From contig CAIIXF020000006.1 of NCBI GenBank assembly GCA_903813345.2, forward strand, positions 32,899,524-32,963,523: a DNA stretch of 64,000 bases, in the 5' to 3' direction. This document shows positions 23,061 through 34,500 of this stretch, piece by piece. The notes under the pieces are model-generated. The model saw nothing but the letters and a program-made list of their open reading frames with translations. It did not search any database and was not told the origin of the DNA. Position numbers and translations under genes: made by a program. Within the stretch, counting starts at the first letter, position 1. Each line of letters begins with the position of its first letter. Origin of the DNA: Owenia fusiformis (lineage: Eukaryota; Annelida; Polychaeta; Sabellida; Oweniidae).

Positions 23061-24840
23061 CCCAAATTAATGAAAGAATTCGGAGAAATTAATTTTTCTT
23101 TAAAATTATACGACATTAAGGAAATTACGACGTTCACTGCTTTCATAGCAGCTGAGCTCATGTAATGCAAGGAATTACTCTTGGGCCAAGAATGTGTTCA
23201 CCATGACATTGTAACTTCTCCCCAAAGTCAATCCAATCAATTACCAACCCCCAAAGCCTAACCACGTCGGAAAAGAAAGTATAATCACTCACCATATGCA
23301 TCAAATAAGTCTATTGAGTTGAAGTCAACACTTTCAAAGTCTTTCAAAAGACAAGTGACTGTTTACGTAAGTAAATCCGGGGGTACCATAAACTTCCTAA
23401 CTAGCATTTGGTTGTCCACATTGGTTGCTCAATGTATACATGCCATACAATGTCAACATATTGTTTCCACGTCCATACCAACCTAATTGAAAAGTAATTT
23501 TGACTGGTAAACATGTCTCTCTTGCCTTGCCCGATTGCCTGATTCAAGTAGGTTGTGAAAACCTCTACAAGGGTAGAATAGAGCAGCAGGTTTATACACA
23601 CATCTATCATATACATACATCTAAAATCATTAATTTATTCAACTTTTGTAAAAAACAAACAAAACAAAAATACGATACTTACATGTATTTCGTCAAATTT
23701 TTGCTTTTACTTTTTGCTTAATTTATGCCAAATTTGCTTAAAATTTGCTTAATTTACTTAAATGTTGCCAAAGGATAGGTATCGATATATTGAACTGAAT
23801 TCAACAATGTTTGTCTCTTAAACCAATTATTGACAACATTCTGTAAAAACACGGTATTTGTAATGTTGACTGATTGAGAACAATTTAATGCGAAAATTAT
23901 TTATATATATTTTATATAACTGTTTTTGTTAACATTTTTTGTTTTTTAGTGCAATTGTTTTTTGTTCCTTTCTACCAATTTTCGGCTTGAGAATGAAATG
24001 AAATGTCTTTCCGAACCTTGTTGGAACAAACAAAGCAAATGATGTAAGTTACGTCATGTTGAAATCCTGCGAAGCTATTTCGTGATTTAATATTAAAGTT
24101 CTGTGCGTAACACATAATTTCACAGTCCGTGTACATTTGATTCGATTTTGTTATGAATGAGATTTAGAACACTAAACAAGCTTTCCAATGTTTTGTGTAC
24201 ATGTGGCTCGCTATTTCAAATCATATGTAATATTGTCACTCAGCAAAAAATGTTTTGTCATCTATTAATAAAGTTCAATGCGTAACAGTTGATTCACTTC
24301 TGTTAGAAAGGAGACTAAAGAAGACAAGATAAGCTTTCCAATGGTGCATGGAGCGTTGTATATGTGGCTAAGGTATTTCAAATCATAAAAATGTACGTAA
24401 TGTTATCAGTTCGTGAAAATATTTCATTATCTATTATACAATGCGTTACATTTAATTTCAATTCAATTTACTGTATTTTCTTTATATTTGATTTTATTTA
24501 TTTGTCATATCCAGTATTTAATTTGACCTCCTGAAAATATGCACGATGCGCCACTGTTACAATGTGATGGGAAAAGGTCAAATATTTTTACTGATAAGAA
24601 ACGTTCACATTCGAAATTATGTGCTTGAATAATACAACAAATATCTTTAACTCTTTAGGGACAGATTCTTAATACATAGTAATATTTCCACCAACTTCAT
24701 ATGAACTGAGAACTTGAAGGTCGAAGGGTTTTTATAAAAATATATTCCAAAAATTCTTGACACCCTGTAAGTTGTAGGTCGTGGGGTCGAAGGGTTTTTA
24801 GTACATTCCGTACCCCGGAGTTAAGACAGGTAGGCCTATG
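23061..24840. repeat. AT-rich intergenic DNA with a dispersed repeat copy
   Basis: About 23810-24025 matches the repeat at 9590-10240. The remainder contains loose repeats of 'AAGCTTTCCAATG..GTGTA' (24181 and 24328). No gene is supported; the short overlapping ORFs near 23400-23720 are on both strands and lack family features. Confidence 0.4.
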
Positions 24841-25194
24841 GCTATATACACGGGGTACCAACTATATGGGACGTATCGAAACCACTACGTCCCGCAAAAG
24901 CGTTATTTTGAATTTTAAACCTATAACAAACTTGTGCCATTTAAAGCAAAACATAAATGCCTCTCTGTTGGTGCATTGCTTTAGTGTTCCTAGTTCTAGT
25001 GGCGTTATGGTCCTTAGCTGTGAGATCAAGCAAATTTTCATAGCTTCCAACTATAAGTCTAGTTACCTCGCCTGTCTTTTAATCATGTTCGCCCATAATT
25101 TCAGATTGGACCCTCAGTTTAACCCCATCGCTACGTCTTCATGTTTGGCCATTAGTTTCGAAATCACCCGCACATCTGTTCAAAAACCAGCAAT

Positions 25195-26440
25195 TAGGTG
25201 ACCAATTTGATGCGTAGTTTACTCCTTAGATTACATATTAGTATACAACCAATTTACATTTTAGTTTACATCTAGTTTACATCCAGTTCAAACTCAGTTA
25301 CCACTTTAGTTTACACTTAGTTTACACCCCGTGAATAGGTGACCAATTTCACATGCAAATAAGCTAATTTACACTTAAGTATACATCCAATTTACATTAA
25401 AAGCACACTCCTGATTGGTCAGATTTTAAACTTAGTTTACACTTAGTTTACATTTTAGTTCACCAGTGTATTAAAATCCTTAATTAACAAATGCTAACTG
25501 CTTATTGATGGGGGGAGAATGTGAAGATATTCTGAATTTTGAAGCCCTGTGATCAGAGGATGTCCCTAAAGTGGTATTGAATTGATCGGTTTCTGTTATC
25601 TTGAAGTTCATACAAACATTTTTTAAAAAGTTCATAATTTTTTGTTAAATATTTCAAAAGTTACAGGGGTCAGAAGCTGACGAGTCGCAAAAAGTTGCGA
25701 AAACAAAAAATCCCATTTTAAATCGCCATGGGGATTTGCCGGAAAATTTCAGTTTTGGCGCCCCCAAGAATTATTTGTAGGAGTTATGCTATGGTACAAA
25801 TATCACAGAAATAACCAAATAAGCATTAAAAGATCTATTTTTCTGTCAAATCAGATTTTTAAATTCAGAAGTTTCAATAAAAAATAAAATGCTAAAATAA
25901 TTCTGTTTTGTAAAAAATCGAAATCTGCCATCATGAATTATGTTGTCACAATGACACCATCTCATTTACATATTTACATTTTAAAACTAAAAAATAAAAT
26001 ATGGGTCTATTAGCAGCAAAATGACATATAAATTATTGGGTCTTGCTTCCTTTTCTTGCTTCTAGATTCATTTACAAATAACCTTTTCAATATTTTGTAT
26101 TTTCCCAAAAAGTGGCCAGTCTTCAAGGAGTTCATGAATGTATGTCTGAATCTATACAAATAAACAGACCCATATCGAATTATAAACCAGGATTCCAAAA
26201 TCAAGTATACACGTTTACACCTTGACCAATATTTGATTTTTTCTGAGTATAAATTACACCCAGTTTGCACTTCCAACAAATTCGAGTTTACACCAAGTAA
26301 ATCAGTGTATACTTTCTGCTAGTAAATACCTATTTACTTGAGGTAAAGTTAAGATCTAAGTATACACCAAGGTCTGATGTAAACTAAGTGTAAACTGAGT
26401 GTAAATTGGATATAAACTTAGATTGATTGTGTAAGTGGTG
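25195..26440. mobile_element. Fold-back repeat with TAGTTTACA-rich inverted arms
   Basis: The left arm (about 25195-25470) holds many copies of TAGTTTACA(T/C). The right arm (about 26210-26425) holds the complement, for example AGTGTAAACTGAGTGTAAAT. The outer ends 'GGTGACCAATTT' and 'AGTGGTGAATTTG' are weakly inverted. The ~740-bp interior has no recognisable ORF. Probably a non-autonomous DNA element. Confidence 0.5.
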
Positions 26441-27018
26441 AATTTGCAAAACAATAGTGGTTCAGCAGTTCAAATTTCCTGATGGCTTCAGAGCATAGTA
26501 TCGCCAAAGTGCCACGCCTACCAAAAAGTCAAAAATGAAAATGCTGATATTTGCAAGTAATTAGATATTCTCTTGATCTTAAATGAAAAGGACTGTGAGT
26601 TGTATGTAGAATGAATCATTCATTTGGCTTGTTTTTCATTTGGCTTGTTTTTCATTTGGAAAACACTATAAAACGTTTTATTGACATCAGATTACACCAT
26701 ATAATCCGTAAAAATAGTTCTCATTTTCAAAGATTATCTAAGGATTTACATCCAGGTATTTTTATTTTTCAAACTTCAGAGGCCTGTGATCATTGATAAT
26801 CAACCGTCTATTGCTAGAGGTGACATAAAAATTAGATTGTTGGCTGTCCAATTGTGACAATATTTTTTTGATGATGTACATGTATTGGGAACAGTATTAG
26901 CACATTGTCAGGGGAGGAAGTAATAAAAACGTTCACAGATGACCAAGTAACTGCACCTACCAAGTTTTAATGGGGTTCAATAAAATGGAAGCTATTGAAG
27001 AGTATTTCTGCTTATATA
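26441..27018. other. Intergenic, nothing recognised
   Basis: AT-rich sequence with a short tandem 'TTCATTTGGCTTGTTTTTCA' near 26620-26660. No gene or element is identified. Confidence 0.4.
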
Positions 27019-28122
27019 CAGGGTGGGCCAAAAAAAACCAATACCCAACTTTAAATCAGGATAAAAATAGTTACGTTCAATATGGTACATTGACTTACGT
27101 ATCATTTTAAAGGTAATTCATTTTCAAACAATTTGGTATATAGCACTATGTCATGAAATCAATAGTAAAGTTTTATTATACTTATTTGGGAGGCCGGGTT
27201 GATATTTAGGGTCTCTAGATTTTAGGGAGAAAATACTACATCTGCGGGATTATGTTAGTTTTTTAATTATAGAATATCATTTTGTAAGGTGAATACATGC
27301 TTGCATATTTGCATAATAGTGTGACTAAACTTATTGTTCATGAATTTCAGTGTTGTTTATTATCAATTAGTACTGAAAAGGGGTCTGTTAAAAGACATAA
27401 AACGTATATGTGGTGAGGATTTTATTTTTCAACAAGACATTGCTTGCTTTGTACCATGGAACAAAGGAGACATTGGCATTCCTTTGCGAACAAGCTGTCA
27501 ATTGGATCGATCTAGATGCTTGGCCACCCAACAGTCCCGATGCTAATGTGGCTGATTATCATACATGGAGCCATCTGGTGGAAATGGTACAATCACAAGC
27601 ATCCAATAAACAGTATTGATGAGCTGAAACACAGAATCCCAAAGTGCTGAAATGAATTGCAACAGAAATCTGTCAATAAGGCTATTGATAGATGGCGCTA
27701 CTGCTTGAAACTTAGTGTTGACGTAGAGGGTGAGGGCATATTGAGCAATTGTTAAAATTGTTATGAAGTGTAAAATGTTATTTTACAACACTGGAATTCA
27801 TATACAATAAATTTAGTCACACAATGATGCAAATATCCCAGCATGTACTCACCTAACAAAATGATATTCTATCAGTAAAAAAATTACATAATCCTGCAGA
27901 TTTACTTTTTTCTCCCTAAAAGCTAGAAACCCTGAATATCGACCCGGCCTCCCAAATAAGTATGATATACCTTTATTATTGATTATATGACGGAGTGTAA
28001 TATACCAAATTGTTTGAAAATGTATTACCTTTAAAATGATATGAAAGTCAATGTACCATATTGAACATAAATATTTTTATCCTGATTTGAAGTTGGGTAT
28101 TGGTTTTTTTTGGCCCACCCTG
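27019..28122 (+). mobile_element. mariner-type transposon, decayed, with ~330-bp TIRs
   Basis: The element starts CAGGGTGGGCCAAAAAA and ends with its complement, flanked by TA on both sides (27017-27018 and 28123-28124), the Tc1/mariner target signature. The inverted repeats extend about 330 bp (27019-27350 against 27790-28122) with scattered mismatches, much longer than the usual ~30 bp. The ~440-bp core encodes a transposase C-terminal remnant. Confidence 0.85.
27334..27752 (+). pseudogene. mariner transposase remnant
   Basis: The frame through 27410-27619 contains DAWPPNSPDANVADY, the block around the third catalytic aspartate of mariner-type transposases. It continues in the same frame past an in-frame stop near 27640 into 'KAIDRWRYCLKL', the usual C-terminal end. 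The N-terminal DNA-binding part and the first two catalytic aspartates are not recognisable, so it is an inactive internal-deletion copy. Confidence 0.75.
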
Positions 28123-28208
28123 TACTTGTAAGCATTTCTACCATCTAATATGTTGTTACATCGTATTCTATAAGCATATGTACAGTAGTCAGAACTGATA
28201 ATTTATAA

Positions 28209-28214
28209 TTTATT
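28209..28214 (-). promoter_or_regulatory. Candidate polyadenylation signal of TGFBRAP1
   Basis: AATAAA on the minus strand about 200 bp downstream of the TGFBRAP1 stop codon, and just outside the mariner element. The cleavage site is not determined. Confidence 0.4.
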
Positions 28215-28414
28215 TTTATAAGTCCATTTATATTATATATAACATGTTTAATGCGCTTATATCATGAACCGCTCCATCATACAATAGTACATGTTTTTCC
28301 TAGTGGGCATATCATTTTTATAATTATTTTCCAACTCTCATTAAGTTCATTGTTTTCCATGTTCAACAACAGAAGAAACATGATTTTAAACATGTTTCAA
28401 ACAAGCTATTTCAA

Positions 28415-28568
28415 TCAAGAAGCACTTGTCCTTTTGGTTGTACTGAACAGTTTTCCAGTCACTGGGCAGACATGTTTATTTTTGGCACATTGTGTATGAG
28501 TGATTATTCCATTAGGGTAGCGGATGAATGTAGGTTCATCAAATGAGCGATCACATACTGCACATGAC
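28415..28568 (-). CDS. TGFBRAP1: TGFBRAP1 exon 18 of window, C-terminus and stop
   Basis: Acceptor TTCTTGTTTCAG, phase 2, 50 codons and a TAG stop. It encodes the Vps39_2-type zinc-binding end: SCAVCDRSFDEPTFIRYPNG and ITHTQC, giving C-x2-C and H-x3-C pairs. The tail is Lys/Ser/Thr-rich as in vertebrates. Its first 24 nt recur in the neighbouring 49-bp array. Confidence 0.95.
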
Positions 28569-31500
28569 CTGAAACAAGAATGTAATATACATAGAGTAAT
28601 CACATATTGTACATGTTCTGAAACAACCTTGAAATGTACAAAGAGCAATCACGTATTGCACATGTTCAGAAACAACATTGAAAGTCTGACACAACATTGA
28701 AATGTACAAAGAGCAACCACATATTGTACATGTTCTGACACAACATTGAAATGTACGAAGAGCAATCACGTTTTGTACATGTTCTAAAACAACATTAATA
28801 TGCACAAAGAGCAATCACACATTGTACATGTCAAGAAACAACATTGCAATGCACAAAGAGCAATCACACATTGTACATGTTCTAAAACAACATTGAAATG
28901 CACAAAGAGCAATCACATATTGTACATGTTCTGACACAACATTGAAATGTACATAGAACAATCACATATTGTACATGTTCTGACACAACATTGAAATGTA
29001 CATAGAACAATCATATATTGTCCATGTTCTGACACAACATTGAAATGTACAAAGAGCAATCACGTTATTTTTACTGCCATTTTACATTTTTTATTATAAA
29101 TTGAAAAGTATTTTGAGAAACTATGTTATGTTTTGTCTGACATTTAAAAAGATAAAATTAACAAGTAGGATATGTCCCTATTACAATAATAACTAGACAA
29201 CAGCAACGCCAAAGTGTAGCAAATCCCATCGAACAGCCATGGCTAGCATTTTTACAAACAAAGTATATAGCAAAAATGGCTGCCATTTTTCAAAATGGCC
29301 ACCTTCTAGCAAAGGTCTCATTAGAGAGTGTGCCATGCTTATACCAAATATAAACAAAATCGTTTCATTACTTTTAGAGTTATAGTAAAATACGTTAAAA
29401 TGGGGGCCATTTTTCAAAATGGCCGCCTTCTAACAAAATTGTCATTAGACAGTGTGCCATGCTTATAGTATTCGCATACCAAATATGAACAAAATCGCTC
29501 CACTACTTTTCGAGTTATAGTAAAATACGTTAAAATGGCGGCCATTTTTCAAAAAAGTGACACCAAAAGTGTCATTAGACAGTGTGTCATGCTTATAGTA
29601 TTCACATACCAAATATGAACAAAATTGCTCCACTACTTTTCAAGTTACAGCAAAAATCATAAAATAATGAGTAAAGGCCACCATTTTTCAAGATGGCTGC
29701 CATGTGCTCCTTTTATATCTACATTTATAGCTTTATTAATGTCCTATATAATTTTTTTACATTCAAAACATATTGCTATTAAAGTTCTACATATTGCACC
29801 TAAATTACTGTAAGATTGGCACTAAAATGGCCACCATTTTCAAATGAGCGGCCATACCATAGGGTATATGTGTACAAAATATGAACAAAATCGGGCCACA
29901 GTAATTGAGTTATTGCCCGGACGGATGGATGGACGGACCCACGGATGGACGGACGGACGCACGGACGGACGGAGGCATTCCCTATATCCCTCCGAACTTC
30001 GTTCGATGGGATAATAACAACAGAACAATGAACTTACTTTTCCTCTACTAATTGCAATGCCTCTCTTTGACTTTCGATGCTTTCTTTTTTCACAATGAGA
30101 TTTTCTCCCCGTGACAACATCCTCTGAAGCCTGGTCGTCCTGAAGTCATGCATGTGTTTCCTCACAGTGCTGGCCAGAAAGGACTGGAGTAGACCAATAG
30201 ACCAGTTGTCAGGTATCAACTGAAGCACCTACAAGTACAAGTAATGTATATATTTCCTCACAGTGCTAGCCAGAAAGGACTGGAGTAGACCAATAGACCA
30301 GTTGTCTGCTATCAACTGAAGCACCTACAAGTACAAGTAATGCATATATTTCCTCACAGTGCTAGCCAGAAAGGACTAGAGTAGACCAATAGACCAGTTG
30401 TCTGCTATCAACTGAAGCACCTACAAGTACAAGTAATGCATATATTTCCTCACAGTGCTGGCAAGAAAGGACTGGAGTAGACCAATAGACCAGTTGTCTG
30501 CTATCAACTGAAGCACCTACAAGTACAAGTAATGCATATATTTCCTCACAGTGCTGGCAAGAAAGGACTGGAGTAGACCAATAGACCAGTTGTCTGCTAT
30601 CAACTGAAGCACCTACAAGTACAAGTAATGCATATATTTCCTCACAGTGCTGGCAAGAAAGGACTGGAGTAGACCAATAGACCAGTTGTGTGCTATCAAC
30701 TGAAGCACCTACAAGTACAAGTAATGCATATATTTCCTCACAGTGCTGGCAAGAAAGGACTGGAGTAGACCAATAGACCAGTTGTCTGCTATCAACTGAA
30801 GCACCTACAAGTACAAGTAATGCATATATTTCCTCACAGTGCTAGCCAGAAAGGACTAGAGTAGACCAATAGACCAGTTGTGTGCTATCAACTGAAGCAC
30901 CTACAAGTACAAGTAATGCATATATTTCCTCACAGTGCTGGCAAGAAAGGACTGGAGTAGACCAATAGACCAGTTGTCTGCTATCAACTGAAGCACCTAC
31001 AAGTACAAGTAATGCATATATTTGCTCACAGTGCTGGCAAGAAAGGACTGGAGTAGACCAATAGACCAGTTGTCTGCTATCAACTGAAGCACCTACAAGT
31101 ACAAGTAATGCATATATTTCCTCACAGTGCTAGCCAGAAAGGACTGGAGTAGACCAATAGACCAGTTGTCTGCTATCAACTGAAGCACCTACAAGTACAA
31201 GTAATGCATATATTTCCTCACAGTGCTGGCAAGAAAGGACAGGAGTAGACCAATAGACCAGTTGTCTGGTATCAACTGAAGCACTTACGAATACAAGTAA
31301 TGCATATATTTCTTCACAGTGCTAGCCAGAAAGGACTAGAGTAGACCAATAGACCAGTTGTGTGCTATCAACTGAAGCACCTACAAGTACAAGTAATGTG
31401 TATATTTTCTCACAGTGCTAGCCAGAAAGAATTGGAGAAGACCAATAGACCAGTTGTGTGCTATCAACTGAAGCACCTACAAGTACAAGTAATGCATATA

Positions 31501-34500
31501 TATTTCCTCACAGTGCTGGCAAGAAAGGACTGGAGTAGACCAATAGACCAGTTGTCTGCTATCAACTGAAGCACCTACAAGTACAAGTAATGCATATATT
31601 TCCTCACAGTGCTGGCAAGAAAGGACTGGAGTAGACCAATAGACCAGTTGTCTGCTATCAACTGAAGCACTTACAAATACAAGTAATGCATATATTTCCT
31701 CACAGTGCTGGCAAGAAAGGACTGGAGTAGACCAATAGACCAGTTGTCTGCTATCAACTGAAGCACCTACAAGTACAAGTAATGCATATATTTCCTCACA
31801 GTGCTAGCCAGAAAGGACTGGAGTAGACCAATAGACCAGTTGTCTGCTATCAACTGAAGCACCTACAAGTACAAGTAATGCATATATTTCCTCACAGTGC
31901 TGGCAAGAAAGGACTGGAGTAGACCAATAGACCAGTTGTCTGCTATCAACTGAAGCACCTACAAGTACAAGTAATGCATATATTTCCTCACAGTGCTGGC
32001 AAGAAAGGACTGGAGTAGACCAATAGACCAGTTGTCTGCTATCAACTGAAGCACCTACAAGTACAAGTAATGCATATATTTCCTCACAGTGCTGGCAAGA
32101 AAGGACTGGAGTAGACCAATAGACCAGTTGTCTGCTATCAACTGAAGCACCCACAAGTACAAGTAATGCATATATTTCCTCACAGTGCTGGCAAGAAAGG
32201 ACTGGGGTAGACCAATAGACCACTTGTCTGGTATCAACTGAAGCACCTACAAGTACAAGTAATGTATATATTTCCTCACAGTGCTAGCCAGAAAGGACTG
32301 AAGTAGACCAATAGACCAGTTGTCTGCTATCAACTGAAGCACCTACAAGTACAAGTAATGCATATATTTCCTCACAGTGCTGGCAAGAAAGGACTGGAGT
32401 AGACCAATAGACCAGTTGTCTGGTATCAACTGAAGCACTTACAAATATAAGTAATGCATATATTTCCTCACAGTGCTAGCCAGAAAGGACTAGAGTAGAC
32501 CAATAGACCACTTGTCTGGTATCAACTGAAGCACTTACAAATACAAGTAATGCATATATTTCCTCACAGTGCTAGCCAGAAAGGACTAGAGTAGACCAAT
32601 AGACCAGTTGTGTGCTATCAACTGAAGCACCTACAAGTACAAGTAATGTGTATATTTCCTCACAGTGCTAGCCAGAAAGAATTGGAGAAGACCAATAGAC
32701 CAGTTGTGTGCTATCAACTGAAGCACTTACAAGTACAAGTAATGCATATATATTTCCTCACAGTGCTGGCAAGAAAGGACTGGAGTAGACCAATAGACCA
32801 GTTGTGTGCTATCAACTGAAGCACCTACAAGTACAAGTAATGCATATATTTCCTCACAGTGCTGGCAAAAAAGGACTGGAGTAGACCAATAGACCAGTTG
32901 TCTGCTATCAACTGAAGCACCTACAAGTACAAGTAATGCATATATTTCCTCACAGTGCTGGCAAGAAAGGACTGGAGTAGACCAATAGACCAGTTGTCTG
33001 CTATCAACTGAAGCACCTACAAGTACAAGTAATGCATATATTTCCTCACAGTGCTAGCCAAAAAGGACTGGAGTAGACCAATAGACCAGTTGTCTGCTAT
33101 CAACTGAAGCACCTACAAGTACAAGTAATGCATATATTTCCTCACAGTGCTGGCAAGAAAGGACTGGAGTAGACCAATAGACCAGTTGTCTGCTATCAAC
33201 TGAAGCACCTACAAGTACAAGTAATGCATATATTTCCTCACAGTGCTGGCAAGAAAGGACTGGAGTAGACCAATAGACCAGTTGTGTGCTATCAACTGAA
33301 GCACCTACAAGTACAAGTAATGCATATATTTCCTCACAGTGCTGGCAAGAAAGGACTGGAGTAGACCAATAGACCAGTTGTGTGCTATCAACTGAAGCAC
33401 TTACAAGTACAAGTAATGCATATATTTCCTCACAGTGCTGAGTGCTGGCAAGAAAGGACTGGAGTAGACCAATAGACCACTTGTCTGGTATCAACTAAAA
33501 CACCTACAAATATAAATCTAGCATATGATACACCGTATATGTCTATGCCCTGTACAAGTAGTGTTAGTGTTAGTGTTCAAAAGTTTGCATGAGACCCTCC
33601 CCCAACGCGGGGAAGGTAAGAAATTTGATACATAATATTGCCCCCAGGGGTAGGAATTTGACAAAGATCGATGTCCCTGGGGTGAGGAATTTGATTTACA
33701 TGTGCCAGGAATGGGGTTTTTTGACTGAATAACCGCTGGAGAGAGGAATTCTAGAATAATACTGAGCAGTGTCGTAATAATTGGTTTGTCAAGCTTGTTT
33801 TCGCCCTCTCTTCGAAAAAATGCACTTCCGCGTTCTACTTATATTTATAAGCTTTTCATAAATTAATTGATTTAATATAGATGATTAATTCAATTTAAAA
33901 TCAATTTTTGAAAAATTTACATCCAAAAATCAACCTTTTTGACATTTCAAAGGTCACTGAAGGTCAAGTAAAGGTCAAATCCTAAAACTAATGTCAGATT
34001 TGAACTCCTGGTAACTTGTAGATGATTTTCAAAAAAATAATTTGGTCAAATTGAAGCTAGTTGAAAAATAACTTATTTTTACTGTTTTTTTACGTCAAAT
34101 ATCTCAAAAACGGTAAAAATTTGATGCTGACATATATTGAGCAATATGTAGGGAATGCTTAAATCTAGTTATGATGTAATTCATTGCAAGAAATGATCAA
34201 GTATAAGGCAAACTTTGAGAAACTTGTCAATCACAAAACCTGCCATTGACTTTATATATAAGAAAGTTTCCTGAAAATGACTAAGTCCTACTATTTGTCA
34301 AATTTTATAAAGTAAGCACCAAAAACTGTATTTCCAAGAGCTTTGAAATCTTCAGAGGACATAAGTTGCATCTACAGCAACTACTACAAGTTATTTGAAA
34401 GTTCTACTTCAACAAAGTGTCTAGTATTTACAGAAAATTTGACTTTTTGACGTCAAAATCAACAATTTCTCGGAAACCGGGCGAACTTGGGAAATGGCGA

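Noticed and set aside
24862-25201. 111-codon plus-strand ORF and overlapping minus-strand ORF
   Set aside because: No recognisable family, opposite-strand overlap, and part of the stretch resembles a dispersed repeat also seen at the window start.
31804-33494. 139- and 146-codon minus-strand ORFs as a repeat protein gene
   Set aside because: They run in a different frame from exon 17 across units whose length happens to be 32 codons. There is no independent start context or unique sequence, so they are read-through of the array.
30229-33505. CRISPR-like direct repeat array
   Set aside because: Units are contiguous with no unique spacers, derive from a eukaryotic exon junction, and there are no cas genes.
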